Notes under the pieces: generated by a model | The model's input: only the letters and a program-made list of their open reading frames with translations | What the model was told of the DNA's origin: nothing | The model's database searches: none | From: Shewanella sp. 1CM18E | GTDB taxonomy: Bacteria; Pseudomonadota; Gammaproteobacteria; Enterobacterales; Shewanellaceae | NCBI RefSeq assembly: GCF_023161665.1 | Contig: NZ_JALNTW010000025.1 | Coordinates: 1 to 47,883, forward strand | Direction: 5' to 3' | Length of the DNA: 47,883 nucleotides | Part shown: piece after piece, positions 17,283 through 25,649 of the stretch | How the letters are laid out: the number at the start of each line of letters is the position of its first letter | Numbering within the stretch: the stretch's first letter is position 1 | Made by a program: the position numbers and the translations under genes

Positions 17283-17633
17283 TTAGAACTTAAGGCCAGC
17301 TTCACGAGCAGCGTCTGCTAATGCAGCAACGCGACCGTGATACTTGAAGCCGGAACGATCGAATGCAACTACAGCAACGCCTTTTTCGATAGCGCGCTCA
17401 GCAACGGTTTTGCCCACTACTTTAGCTGCATCTACGTTACCAGTGTACTTTAGCTGCTCGGTTACTGCTTTTTCAGCAGTAGAAGCTGCCGCCAACACTA
17501 CGTTTTCAGGACTGATGACCTGAGCGTAAGTGTGACGTGGTGTACGATGTACAACCAGACGATTAACGCCCAGCTCTTGGATCTTCTTACGTGCACGTAG
17601 AGCGCGGCGTAAGCGAGATGTTTTCTTATCCAT
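17283..17633 (-). CDS. rplR: 50S ribosomal protein L18
   Basis: 116 aa. It has a basic N-terminus (KKTSRLRRALRARKKI), and the core ends FDRSGFKYHGRVAALADAAREAGL, the 5S rRNA-binding signature. It carries 5S rRNA into the 50S with L5 (rplE, same operon). Confidence 0.98.
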   Translation of the reverse strand: MDKKTSRLRRALRARKKIQELGVNRLVVHRTPRHTYAQVISPENVVLAAASTAEKAVTEQLKYTGNVDAAKVVGKTVAERAIEKGVAVVAFDRSGFKYHGRVAALADAAREAGLKF

Positions 17634-17644
17634 ATCGTATTACC

Positions 17645-18175
17645 TTACTTCTTCTTAGCCTCTTTACGGCGTACTTGTTCATCGGAATAACGAACACCTT
17701 TACCTTTGTAAGGCTCTGGTGGACGGTAACCGCGAATCTCAGCTGCTACTTGTCCGATCAACTGCTTATCAGTACCAGAAAGTACGATTTCAGTTTGAGT
17801 TGGACATTCAGCTGTTACGCCGTCTGGAAGTTTGTGAACTAAAGGATGTGAGAAACCTAGAGTCAAGTCGACGTCTTTACCAGCAAGTTTTGCACGGTAA
17901 CCAACACCAACAAGAGTCAGTTTCTTAACGAAACCTTCAGAAACACCAACAACCATGTTGTTGATTAATGCACGAGCTGTACCAGCTTGAGCAGCGGTTT
18001 TAGCGCTTTCAACTGGTGAACACTTGATTTCATTGTCTTCAACAACAACAGAAACGTCAGCATTAATAACTCGAGTCAAACTACCTTTAGGACCTTTTAC
18101 GGTGATAGTTTGTTCGTTTAAAGTCACTTCTACGCCTGCAGGGATAGCGACTGGTGCTTTTGCGACACGAGACAT
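17645..18175 (-). CDS. rplF: 50S ribosomal protein L6
   Basis: 176 aa with two tandem L6 domains. The C-terminal signature PEPYKGKGVRY lies near the factor-binding centre. Starts MSRVAKAPVAIPAGV. Confidence 0.98.
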   Translation of the reverse strand: MSRVAKAPVAIPAGVEVTLNEQTITVKGPKGSLTRVINADVSVVVEDNEIKCSPVESAKTAAQAGTARALINNMVVGVSEGFVKKLTLVGVGYRAKLAGKDVDLTLGFSHPLVHKLPDGVTAECPTQTEIVLSGTDKQLIGQVAAEIRGYRPPEPYKGKGVRYSDEQVRRKEAKKK

Positions 18176-18185
18176 TGCTAGCTCC

Positions 18186-18578
18186 TTATGCTACGTAGCA
18201 GATAACTTCCCCACCCATGCCATTTTGGCGGGCAGTACGATCAGTCATCAAACCTTTAGAAGTGGACACGATAGCGACACCCAGTCCGCCCATAACCTTT
18301 GGAAGATCGTTTTTACCTTTGTAAATACGAAGACCAGGACGGCTAACGCGCTGGATAGTCTCAACGACTGGCTGACCTTGGAAATACTTTAAAGTGATTT
18401 CCAATTCAGGCTTGGCTTCATCTGCTACGGCGTAGTCAGTGATGTAACCTTCTTCTTTAAGCATTTTCGCGATAGCGATTTTTAGCTTAGCAGATGGCAT
18501 CTTCACAGATACGTGTTTAGCAGCTTGGCCGTTACGAATACGTGTTAACATATCCGCAATAGGATCTTGCATGCTCAT
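18186..18578 (-). CDS. rpsH: 30S ribosomal protein S8
   Basis: 130 aa. Starts MSMQDPIADMLTRIRNG and has the C-terminal signature STSKGLMTDRTARQNGMGGE. It is a primary 16S-binding protein. In enterics S8 represses the spc operon through an rplE-proximal mRNA site; I did not model such a site here. Confidence 0.98.
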   Translation of the reverse strand: MSMQDPIADMLTRIRNGQAAKHVSVKMPSAKLKIAIAKMLKEEGYITDYAVADEAKPELEITLKYFQGQPVVETIQRVSRPGLRIYKGKNDLPKVMGGLGVAIVSTSKGLMTDRTARQNGMGGEVICYVA

Positions 18579-18602
18579 ATTAGCTTACTCCGTGACAAGT
18601 GC

Positions 18603-18908
18603 TTACCAGCTGGCCTTGCGAAGACCAGGAACTTCACCGCGCATAGTTGCTTCACGTAATTTAATACGGCTAAGGCCGAATTTACGTAGGAAACCATGTG
18701 GGCGACCAGTTTGACTACAACGATTACGCTGACGCGCTGCGCTAGAGTCACGTGGTAGAGCTTGTAACTTAAGTACTGCATCCCAACGGTCATCATCAGA
18801 TGTAGTTGGACTGCTAATGATAGCTTTAAGTGCAGCGCGCTTTTCAGCGAACTTAGCTACGAGCTGTGCACGTTTTGCTTCACGTGCTTTCATTGAACTT
18901 TTTGCCAT
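18603..18908 (-). CDS. rpsN: 30S ribosomal protein S14 (zinc-independent type)
   Basis: 101 aa from the ATG at 18908 (MAKSSMKAREAKRAQL), which fits the family. The frame stays open 66 bases upstream into rplE but that extension has no family match. No CXXC pairs, so it is the long zinc-free form. The C-terminal RNRCSQTGRPHGFLRKFGLSR is diagnostic. Confidence 0.97.
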   Translation of the reverse strand: MAKSSMKAREAKRAQLVAKFAEKRAALKAIISSPTTSDDDRWDAVLKLQALPRDSSAARQRNRCSQTGRPHGFLRKFGLSRIKLREATMRGEVPGLRKASW

Positions 18909-18918
18909 TACGCTACCC

Positions 18919-19458
18919 TTATTTCTTGAATGGGAAGTTAAAGCCTTCAAGCAAAGCTCGGCCTTCTTCGTCATTCTTCGCAGAAGTAGTGATTACAATA
19001 TCCATACCGCGGATCTTATCGATTTTATCGTATTGGATCTCTGGGAAGATAATTTGCTCACGTACGCCCATCGCATAGTTACCACGGCCGTCGAACGACT
19101 TAGCGCTCAAACCACGGAAGTCACGGATACGCGGGATTGCGATATCAACTAAACGCTCTAAGAATTCCCACATACGCTCGCCGCGTAGTGTAACCTTACA
19201 GCCGATTGGGTAGCCTTCACGGATTTTAAAACCAGCAACTGACTTACGAGCTACAGTCACTACTGGCTTTTGACCAGCGATAGCAGTCATGTCACGAAGC
19301 GCATGCTCCATAACTTTCTTATCTGCTACTGCTTCGCCAACACCCATATTAAGGGTGATCTTTTCAATCCGAGGGACTTGCATGACACTGGTAAAACCGA
19401 ACTTTTTAGCAAGTTCAGGACTAACAGTCTCTTTGTATTTATCATGCAGTTTCGCCAT
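18919..19458 (-). CDS. rplE: 50S ribosomal protein L5
   Basis: 179 aa, same as E. coli. Starts MAKLHDKYKETVSPEL; GQKPVVTVARKSVAGFKIREG is the signature. It binds 5S rRNA and contacts the P-site tRNA. Confidence 0.98.
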   Translation of the reverse strand: MAKLHDKYKETVSPELAKKFGFTSVMQVPRIEKITLNMGVGEAVADKKVMEHALRDMTAIAGQKPVVTVARKSVAGFKIREGYPIGCKVTLRGERMWEFLERLVDIAIPRIRDFRGLSAKSFDGRGNYAMGVREQIIFPEIQYDKIDKIRGMDIVITTSAKNDEEGRALLEGFNFPFKK

Positions 19459-19471
19459 CGTTTACTCCAAA

Positions 19472-19786
19472 TTACTTAACGAGTTCACTGTTCGACTTAA
19501 AGAAACGGACTTTTTTGCCGTCTTCAAATCGGAAACCAACGCGATCAGCTTTGCCAGTGGCAGAGTTGAAAATCGCTACGTTTGATGCTTGTATAGGTGC
19601 TTCTTGCTCAACAATACCGCCAGCTACGCCCAATTGTGGGTTTGGCTTTTGGTGTTTCTTAACAAGGTTGATACCTTCTACAATTAATTTACCAGTTGGA
19701 AGAACCTGAGAAACCTTACCGCGTTTACCCTGGTCTTTACCTGCTAGTACAATTACTTCGTCTTGACGACGTATTTTAGCTGCCAT
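19472..19786 (-). CDS. rplX: 50S ribosomal protein L24
   Basis: 104 aa. It has an N-terminal KOW motif (DEVIVLAGKDQGKRGKVSQV, about 8-27). It is one of the two assembly initiators of the 50S. Placed between rplN and rplE as usual. Confidence 0.98.
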   Translation of the reverse strand: MAAKIRRQDEVIVLAGKDQGKRGKVSQVLPTGKLIVEGINLVKKHQKPNPQLGVAGGIVEQEAPIQASNVAIFNSATGKADRVGFRFEDGKKVRFFKSNSELVK

Positions 19787-19797
19787 TTTGAAGCTCC

Positions 19798-20166
19798 TTA
19801 CAGTACTTCTGGTGCCAATGACACAATCTTCATAAACTGCTCAGTACGCAGTTCACGTGTCACAGGTCCAAAGATACGAGTACCAATCGGTGCAAGGTTT
19901 GCGTTTAGCAATACCGCTGCATTCCGATCGAAGCGAATGACAGAACCGTCTGGACGACGTACGCCTTTCTTAGTACGGACTACCACCGCGTTATATACAT
20001 CACCTTTCTTCGCTTTACCGCGAGGAATTGCTTCTTTTACAGAAACCTTGATGACGTCGCCGATACCGGCATAACGACGATGAGAGCCACCCAAGACCTT
20101 AATACACTGAACTCTACGAGCGCCACTGTTACAGGCGACTTCTAGAGTCGATTGCATTTGGATCAT
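19798..20166 (-). CDS. rplN: 50S ribosomal protein L14
   Basis: 122 aa. Starts MIQMQSTLEVACNSGARRVQ and carries GKAKKGDVYNAVVVRTKKGVR. It forms intersubunit bridges. It is the first gene of the spc operon; the leader TAGCGGAGCACTTAAAATG matches the E. coli spc start region closely. Confidence 0.98.
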   Translation of the reverse strand: MIQMQSTLEVACNSGARRVQCIKVLGGSHRRYAGIGDVIKVSVKEAIPRGKAKKGDVYNAVVVRTKKGVRRPDGSVIRFDRNAAVLLNANLAPIGTRIFGPVTRELRTEQFMKIVSLAPEVL

Positions 20167-20296
20167 TTTAAGTGCTCCGCTATCGTTACTTACAATCCCA
20201 CAAAGGGGCTACATTTCAACCTAATTTCGACTCTAATTTAGTCAAAATTGGCGCGCAAGTGTAACACCTATAAATAGGAATAGATAGTACTAAAAA
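20167..20296 (-). promoter_or_regulatory. spc operon promoter region
   Basis: On the minus strand, GTGTTACACTTGCGCGCC parallels GTGTTATAATGCCGCGCC of the E. coli spc promoter. The inferred -10 is TACACT (plus 20258-20263), in an extended TGn context and followed by a GC-rich discriminator. The -35 is poor. Placement between a terminator and rplN supports it. Confidence 0.6.
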
Positions 20297-20330
20297 TAAA
20301 AACGGCCCCAACTTTAGGAGCCGTTTGCTT
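20296..20330 (-). terminator. Terminator at the end of the S10 operon
   Basis: On the minus strand, stem AAACGGC / GCCGTTT (20300-20306 and 20320-20326) followed by TTTATTTTTA. It lies 16 bases after the rpsQ stop and just before the spc promoter. Confidence 0.88.
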
Positions 20331-20345
20331 AAATACCTAATAAGC

Positions 20346-20594
20346 TTAGGCTTTTGATACTACTTCAACCAGAGTCCAAGACTTAGTCTTTGACAGCGGA
20401 CGGCATTCGCGAATAGTCACGATATCGCCAGCATTACACTGATTTTGTTCGTCATGTGCATGGATCTTAGTAGTGCGCTTGATAAACTTACCGTATAAAG
20501 GGTGTTTAACCTTACGCTCAATAGCTACAGTGATAGACTTGTCCATCTTGTCGCTAAGTACTCGACCTTGCAAAGTACGGATATTATCAGACAT
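20346..20594 (-). CDS. rpsQ: 30S ribosomal protein S17
   Basis: 82 aa OB-fold protein. Starts [38 protein letters not shown] is diagnostic. Last gene of the S10 operon, overlapping rpmC by one base. Confidence 0.98.
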   Translation of the reverse strand: MSDNIRTLQGRVLSDKMDKSITVAIERKVKHPLYGKFIKRTTKIHAHDEQNQCNAGDIVTIRECRPLSKTKSWTLVEVVSKA

Positions 20595-20785
20595 TATGCA
20601 CCCGCCTTAGAAGTAATAATGGTCTTTACGCGCGCAATGTTGCGACGCACGATTTTAAGCTGATGAGTCTGAGTCAACTGACCAGTGGCGTGTTGCATAC
20701 GCAGATTAAACTGCTCACGCAGCAGACCAAGCAGTTCAGCGTTCAGTTCTTCAACGCTCTTTTCTGTTAGTTCGCTCGCTTTCAT
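20594..20785 (-). CDS. rpmC: 50S ribosomal protein L29
   Basis: 63 aa two-helix hairpin. [17 protein letters not shown] is diagnostic. It sits at the exit tunnel, near the trigger factor and SRP docking site. It overlaps both neighbours by one base. Confidence 0.98.
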
Positions 20786-21195
20786 TACATCACCGTCTTA
20801 GTTACGAAGGTAGTCTTTAGAGGTAGTTTAGCAGCAGCTAGAGCAAAAGCTTCGCGAGCTAGAGCTTCAGATACACCATTCATCTCATAAAGAACCTTAC
20901 CTGGTTGAATCTGGCAAACCCAGTATTCAACGTTACCCTTACCTTTACCCATACGCACTTCAAGAGGCTTAGAAGTAATTGGCTTGTCAGGGAATACGCG
21001 GATCCAGATCTGACCTTGACGTTTAATGTGACGTGTCATAGCACGACGCGCAGCTTCGATTTGACGAGCAGTTAGACGACCACGTCCAACAGCTTTCAAA
21101 CCGAATTCACCGAAGCTAACTTCAGTGCCGTTCGCTAGACCGCGGTTGCGGCCCTTGAACATTTTGCGAAACTTCATTCTTTTTGGTTGCAGCAT
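20785..21195 (-). CDS. rplP: 50S ribosomal protein L16
   Basis: 136 aa. Starts [19 protein letters not shown]. The loop with [21 protein letters not shown] contains the arginine (about residue 81) that is hydroxylated in E. coli. It positions the A-site tRNA elbow. Confidence 0.98.
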
Positions 21196-21206
21196 TGCCA
21201 GCTCTC

Positions 21207-21896
21207 CTATTTACCGCGAGGCTTACGCTTCGGCTGCTGTTTCGGCTCTTCGTGCTGAGGTAAAACGCCGTCTAGAACTTCGCCTTTGAAGACCCAAACT
21301 TTAACGCCAATCACACCGTATTGAGTGTGACTCTCAGAAGTAGAATAGTCGATATCAGCACGCAGTGTATGCAAAGGTACACGACCTTCACGATACCACT
21401 CTGAACGCGCAATCTCAGCGCCGCCTAGACGGCCACTCACTTCAACTTTGATACCCTTAGCACCAAGACGCATAGCGTTTTGTACAGCGCGCTTCATAGC
21501 ACGACGGAACATAACACGACGCTCTAGTTGCGAAGCGATGCCATCGGCAACAAGCTTAGCATCTAGCTCTGGCTTACGGATTTCAGCGATGTTGATTTGA
21601 GCTGGAATACCAGTCAACTTCGCAACTGCGTTGCGTAGCTTCTCAACGTCTTCGCCTTTCTTACCAATCACAACGCCTGGACGGGCAGTGTGAATAGTAA
21701 CGCGAACACTCTTAGCTGGACGCTCGATAACAATCTTAGAAACTGATGCTTGAGTAAGTTTCTTTTCTAGAAACTTACGCACTTCCCAGTCACTGCTCAA
21801 GTTATTGGCATAGTCTGACTTGTCAGCGTACCAGGTCGAGATCCAAGGCTTAGTGATACCCAGACGGATACCATTAGGATGTACTTTCTGTCCCAT
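21207..21896 (-). CDS. rpsC: 30S ribosomal protein S3
   Basis: 229 aa. It has an N-terminal KH type II domain (GVVIGKKGEDVEKLRNAV, about 75-92) and a C-terminal S3 domain (SGRLGGAEIARSEWYREGRVP). It lines the mRNA entry tunnel and has helicase activity. The C-terminal tail is basic and proline-rich. Confidence 0.98.
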   Translation of the reverse strand: MGQKVHPNGIRLGITKPWISTWYADKSDYANNLSSDWEVRKFLEKKLTQASVSKIVIERPAKSVRVTIHTARPGVVIGKKGEDVEKLRNAVAKLTGIPAQINIAEIRKPELDAKLVADGIASQLERRVMFRRAMKRAVQNAMRLGAKGIKVEVSGRLGGAEIARSEWYREGRVPLHTLRADIDYSTSESHTQYGVIGVKVWVFKGEVLDGVLPQHEEPKQQPKRKPRGK

Positions 21897-21905
21897 TGCT
21901 AACTC

Positions 21906-22238
21906 CTAGCGATCTGATACAACCACAGTAATGTGGCTGGTACGCTTGATTATACGATCAGCACGGCCTTTAGCACGTGGCATGATACGCTTCATAGTTG
22001 GACCTTCATCGATCATAATCGCTCCAACTCTTAGTTCGTCAATGTCAGCACCTTCATTGTGCTCAGCATTAGCGATTGCAGAGTCCAGTACTTTTTTAAC
22101 AAGTACTGCAGCTTTTTTAGGGCTGAAAGTTAGAATTTCGAGAGCCTTAGCAACAGGCAGTCCACGGATTTGATCTGCAACCAAACGACACTTTTGAGGC
22201 GACGTACGGGCAAAACGATGTTTAGCTAAAACTTCCAT
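21906..22238 (-). CDS. rplV: 50S ribosomal protein L22
   Basis: 110 aa, E. coli length. The C-terminal beta-hairpin (about 82-98, [17 protein letters not shown]) lines the exit tunnel, where macrolide resistance changes arise in other species. The sequence here looks wild type. Confidence 0.98.
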
Positions 22239-22253
22239 CTTATGTCTCCCGTA

Positions 22254-22532
22254 TTAACGCTTCTTCGCTTTCTTATCAGCAGCATGGCCGCGATAAGTGC
22301 GAGTTGGTGAAAATTCACCAAGCTTGTGGCCGATCATTTCGTCAGTTACGAACACAGGTACGTGCTGACGACCATTATGGACAGCGATGGTCATTCCAAT
22401 CATGTTAGGAATGATCATAGAGCGACGAGACCAAGTCTTAATAGGCTTCTTGTCTCCAGCTTCCATCGCTTTCTCTACCTTCTTCAGCAAGTGTAGGTCA
22501 ATGAATGGACCTTTCTTGAGAGAACGTGGCAT
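22254..22532 (-). CDS. rpsS: 30S ribosomal protein S19
   Basis: 92 aa. Starts MPRSLKKGPFIDLHLLKKVE; GHKLGEFSPTRTYRGH is the signature. It pairs with S13 in the 30S head. Confidence 0.98.
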   Translation of the reverse strand: MPRSLKKGPFIDLHLLKKVEKAMEAGDKKPIKTWSRRSMIIPNMIGMTIAVHNGRQHVPVFVTDEMIGHKLGEFSPTRTYRGHAADKKAKKR

Positions 22533-22543
22533 GGCGAATCCTC

Positions 22544-23371
22544 TTACTTTTTATTGCGACGACGTACAATGTACTTGTCGGTGCGTTTGTTACTACGAGT
22601 CTTATAACCCTTAGTTGGCATACCCCAAGGTGATACAGGGTGACGGCCACCAGAAGTACGGCCTTCACCACCACCATGTGGGTGATCTACTGGGTTCATT
22701 GCAACACCACGAACTGTAGGGCGTACGCCTCTCCAGCGCTTAGCACCAGCTTTACCTAACTGGCGTAGCATGTGCTCGGCGTTACCAACTTCACCAAATG
22801 TCGCGCGGCAATCAACAGGTACTTTACGCATTTCGCCAGAGCGAAGACGTAGAGTAGCGTATGCGCCATCACGAGCAATAACTTGTACATAAGCACCAGC
22901 TGAACGCGCGATCTGAGCACCTTTACCAGGCTTCATTTCTACTGCGTGCACTACGCTACCCACAGGGATATTACGTAGAGGCATAGCGTTACCGGTCTTA
23001 ATCTCTGCATCGATACCAGACTGGATCTTATCACCAGCTTGCATGCCTTTAGCAGCAAGGATATAACGACGCTCACCGTCAGCGTATAGTACCAATGCGA
23101 TGTTAGCTGTACGGTTTGGATCATATTCCAAACGTTCAACCTTCGCAGGGATACCGTCTTTGTTACGCTTAAAGTCGATTAGACGATAATGTTGCTTATG
23201 TCCGCCACCAACGTGACGTACAGTGATGCGACCAGTATTGTTACGGCCACCACTTTTTGATTTTTTCGCCAACAGGCCTGCAAAAGGTTTACCTTTATGC
23301 AAATCGCTGTTCACCACTTTAACTACGTGGCGACGACCTGGAGAGGTTGGCTTACACTTAATAACTGCCAT
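22544..23371 (-). CDS. rplB: 50S ribosomal protein L2
   Basis: 275 aa. It has an OB domain and SH3-like domain. The C-terminal GVAMNPVDHPHGGGEGRTSG includes the conserved histidine near the peptidyl-transferase centre. It is required for subunit association. Confidence 0.98.
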   Translation of the reverse strand: MAVIKCKPTSPGRRHVVKVVNSDLHKGKPFAGLLAKKSKSGGRNNTGRITVRHVGGGHKQHYRLIDFKRNKDGIPAKVERLEYDPNRTANIALVLYADGERRYILAAKGMQAGDKIQSGIDAEIKTGNAMPLRNIPVGSVVHAVEMKPGKGAQIARSAGAYVQVIARDGAYATLRLRSGEMRKVPVDCRATFGEVGNAEHMLRQLGKAGAKRWRGVRPTVRGVAMNPVDHPHGGGEGRTSGGRHPVSPWGMPTKGYKTRSNKRTDKYIVRRRNKK

Positions 23372-23388
23372 GATAATTCTCCTAATGC

Positions 23389-23691
23389 TTACTCAGCGCC
23401 GCCGACGAAATCGATGTCAGCACCAGCAGCTAAGGTAACGTAAGCTTTTTTCCAATCGCTACGACGGCCAGTACGGGCACCGTGACGCTTAGTTTTGCCT
23501 TTGTTAACCAAAGTACGAACTGTATCAACTTCAACTTCAAATAGCTGTGCTACTGCAGCTTTAACTTCAGCTTTAGTTGCATCGATAGCTACACGGAAAA
23601 CTACCGTGTTGTTATTTTCTGCATTCACAGTGCTCTTCTCAGAGATGTGTGGTGCAAGAATAACTTTTAGCAAACGTTCTTGGCTTATCAT
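23389..23691 (-). CDS. rplW: 50S ribosomal protein L23
   Basis: 100 aa. Starts MISQERLLKVILAPHISEKS. It is the docking site at the tunnel exit for trigger factor and SRP. Its start overlaps the rplD stop by 4 bases (ATGA), which implies coupled translation. Confidence 0.98.
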   Translation of the reverse strand: MISQERLLKVILAPHISEKSTVNAENNNTVVFRVAIDATKAEVKAAVAQLFEVEVDTVRTLVNKGKTKRHGARTGRRSDWKKAYVTLAAGADIDFVGGAE

Positions 23692-24293
23692 CCCAGCATC
23701 TCCTCGATTTGCTTAATAGCTTCAGCAGTAACTAGTACTTTGTTGAAAGCGATAAGGCTAACTGGATCAATACCAGCAACATCACGCACGTCAACTTTGT
23801 ACAGGTTGCGAGCAGCTAAGAACAAGTTCTCGTCAACTTCTGGAGTAACAATCAACACGTCTTCTAGTTGCATTTCAGTCAGTTTAGCTTTTAGCTCTTT
23901 AGTTTTAGGAGCTTCAACACCGAACGACTCAACAACGATAAGACGGTCTTGACGTACCAATTCAGAGAAAATGCTTTTCAGCGCTCCGCGGTACATCTTT
24001 TTGTTAACTTTTTGGCTGTGATCTTGTGTTTTAGCAGCGAAAGTTACGCCACCGCCACGCCAGATTGGGCCTTTAACAGTACCAGCACGTGCACGGCCAG
24101 TACCTTTTTGGCGCCAAGGCTTTTTGCCTGAGCCAGTTACTTCTGCGCGAGTCTTTTGAGCACGAGTGCCCTGACGCGCGTTTGCAGCGTAAGCTACAAC
24201 TACCTGATGAACCAGTGCTTCATTAAAGTCACGGCCAAAGGTAGCTTCGGAAACTTCAAGAGCACTCTGTGCGTCTTTCAATACCAATTCCAT
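23688..24293 (-). CDS. rplD: 50S ribosomal protein L4
   Basis: 201 aa. It has a long tunnel-lining loop (about 45-95, rich in Arg/Lys/Gly: KKPWRQKGTGRARAGTVKGP). In gammaproteobacteria L4 also represses the S10 operon through its leader; the matching leader is present at 25289-25455. Confidence 0.98.
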   Translation of the reverse strand: MELVLKDAQSALEVSEATFGRDFNEALVHQVVVAYAANARQGTRAQKTRAEVTGSGKKPWRQKGTGRARAGTVKGPIWRGGGVTFAAKTQDHSQKVNKKMYRGALKSIFSELVRQDRLIVVESFGVEAPKTKELKAKLTEMQLEDVLIVTPEVDENLFLAARNLYKVDVRDVAGIDPVSLIAFNKVLVTAEAIKQIEEMLG

Positions 24294-24310
24294 TACTATC
24301 TCCTCAGACC

Positions 24311-24949
24311 TTAAGCTTTAACAGCTGGTTTGATGATCAGGTCGCCATTAGTAGCGCCTGGAACTGCACCCTTAACCAATAGCAGGTTACGTTCAACATC
24401 TACACGTACAACGTCTAGATTTTGAGTAGTAACGCGCTCTGCACCCATGTGGCCAGACATTTTCTTACCTTTGAAAACGCGACCAGGTGTTTGGTTTTGA
24501 CCAATAGAACCGTTAGCTCTATGTGCCAGTGAGTTACCATGTGTTGCATCTTGAGTACGGAAGTTCCAACGCTTAATACCGCCTTGGAAGCCCTTACCTT
24601 TTGATTGACCAGTAACATCAACTTTCGCTATGTCAGCGAAGATATCTACATTAAGCTCAGCACCAACTTCGATGCCTTCACCTTCACCATCTGCCAAACG
24701 CATTTCCCATAAACCACGACCGGCTTCAACGCCTGCCTTAGCAAAGTGACCTGCTTCTGGTTTAGTGATGCGATTAGCTTTTTTGGTACCAGTAGTAACT
24801 TGAAGTGCACGGTAACCATCTGTATCCAAAGTTCTCACTTGGGTTACGCGGTTAGCAGCAATTTCAATTACTGTTACAGGTACCGACGCGCCATCTTCAT
24901 TGAAGATGCGAGTCATACCTACTTTACGACCGATAAGACCGATAGCCAT
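24311..24949 (-). CDS. rplC: 50S ribosomal protein L3
   Basis: 212 aa. The central extension HGNSLAHRANGSIGQNQTPG reaches the peptidyl-transferase centre and includes the glutamine (GQNQTPG) methylated by PrmB in E. coli. It is an assembly initiator. Confidence 0.98.
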   Translation of the reverse strand: MAIGLIGRKVGMTRIFNEDGASVPVTVIEIAANRVTQVRTLDTDGYRALQVTTGTKKANRITKPEAGHFAKAGVEAGRGLWEMRLADGEGEGIEVGAELNVDIFADIAKVDVTGQSKGKGFQGGIKRWNFRTQDATHGNSLAHRANGSIGQNQTPGRVFKGKKMSGHMGAERVTTQNLDVVRVDVERNLLLVKGAVPGATNGDLIIKPAVKA

Positions 24950-24976
24950 CTCTCAAACCTCTTCTAAGGATCTCAA

Positions 24977-25288
24977 TTAACCCAAGCTAATCTGAACGTC
25001 AACACCAGCCGCAAGATCTAAACGCATAAGTGCGTCTACAGTCTTCTCAGTCGGCTCTACGATGTCAACAAGACGCTTGTGAGTACGTAGTTCGTACTGA
25101 TCACGTGCATCTTTATTAACGTGTGGAGAAGTCAAAATGGTATAACGTTCTTTACGCGTTGGTAGTGGAATTGGACCACGAACCTGCGCGCCGGTACGCT
25201 TAGCAGTTTCAACGATTTCCGCAGTAGACTGATCAATCAAACGATGATCAAATCCTTTTAGGCGGATACGGATTCTTTGGTTCTGCAT
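24977..25288 (-). CDS. rpsJ: 30S ribosomal protein S10 / NusE
   Basis: 103 aa, E. coli length. Starts MQNQRIRIRLKGFDHRLIDQ. Besides its ribosomal role it is the NusE antitermination factor that partners NusB, and it links to NusG (41222-41773). First gene of the S10 operon, behind AGGAGCTCTGGTCAATG. Confidence 0.99.
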   Translation of the reverse strand: MQNQRIRIRLKGFDHRLIDQSTAEIVETAKRTGAQVRGPIPLPTRKERYTILTSPHVNKDARDQYELRTHKRLVDIVEPTEKTVDALMRLDLAAGVDVQISLG

Positions 25289-25455
25289 TGACCAGAGCTC
25301 CTAAAATGTACACAAAAAAATCACCCTCAAGCAATTTTCCTTATAGGAAAAGCCGAGTGAAATGATTTAGCCGTTCGACTCACAATCGGAGTCGCTGTTT
25401 TTTTACGTCAAACCCGAAGGCAGACCAATTTAAATCGCCTAATGGTTAAGGCGAG
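25289..25455 (-). promoter_or_regulatory. S10 leader (L4-responsive attenuator)
   Basis: The leader on the minus strand has a hairpin CGACTC/GAGTCG (25376-25394). It is followed by a large imperfect hairpin, 25321-25360 (stem blocks around TTTTCC-TATA-GGAAAA), ending in seven T (25314-25320). This is the layout of the gammaproteobacterial S10 leader, in which L4 stabilises an attenuator and also blocks translation. The hairpins are visible; L4 control is from family knowledge. Confidence 0.8.
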
Positions 25456-25460
25456 GGGCT

Positions 25461-25488
25461 ATTATACTGATTTCAACGTTGAGATCAA
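25461..25488 (-). promoter_or_regulatory. S10 operon promoter
   Basis: Minus strand TTGATC (25483-25488), 16-base spacer, TATAAT (25461-25466). A second TATAAT with a GC-rich discriminator lies upstream at 25540-25545, but it has no good -35 and may be a minor start. Confidence 0.8.
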
Positions 25489-25595
25489 GCCCGTTGTGTG
25501 AAATACCGTCAAATTAACTGTTTTCACCAAAGTTGCGCCATTATACATAGTCGGATCGGGAATACTAGCCCTGCCCTCACTTTTCTTTAGGCAAT

Positions 25596-25622
25596 AAAAA
25601 AGGCAGCCTAAGCTGCCTTTTT
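25596..25622 (-). terminator. Terminator after tuf copy 1
   Basis: Stem aggcagc (25601-25607) / gctgcct (25612-25618), loop ctaa, with A and T tracts on both sides. The same terminator follows the second tuf gene at 42391-42417. Confidence 0.93.
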
Positions 25623-25649
25623 CAGTATCGAGTTAAGACTCGTTGCTAA

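Noticed and set aside
18909..18974. Upstream start for rpsN
   Set aside because: The extra 22 residues lie in rplE in another frame; S14 starts MAKSSMK.
25540..25568. Second S10 operon promoter
   Set aside because: Good TATAAT and discriminator but no recognisable -35; noted only as a minor possibility under the main promoter.
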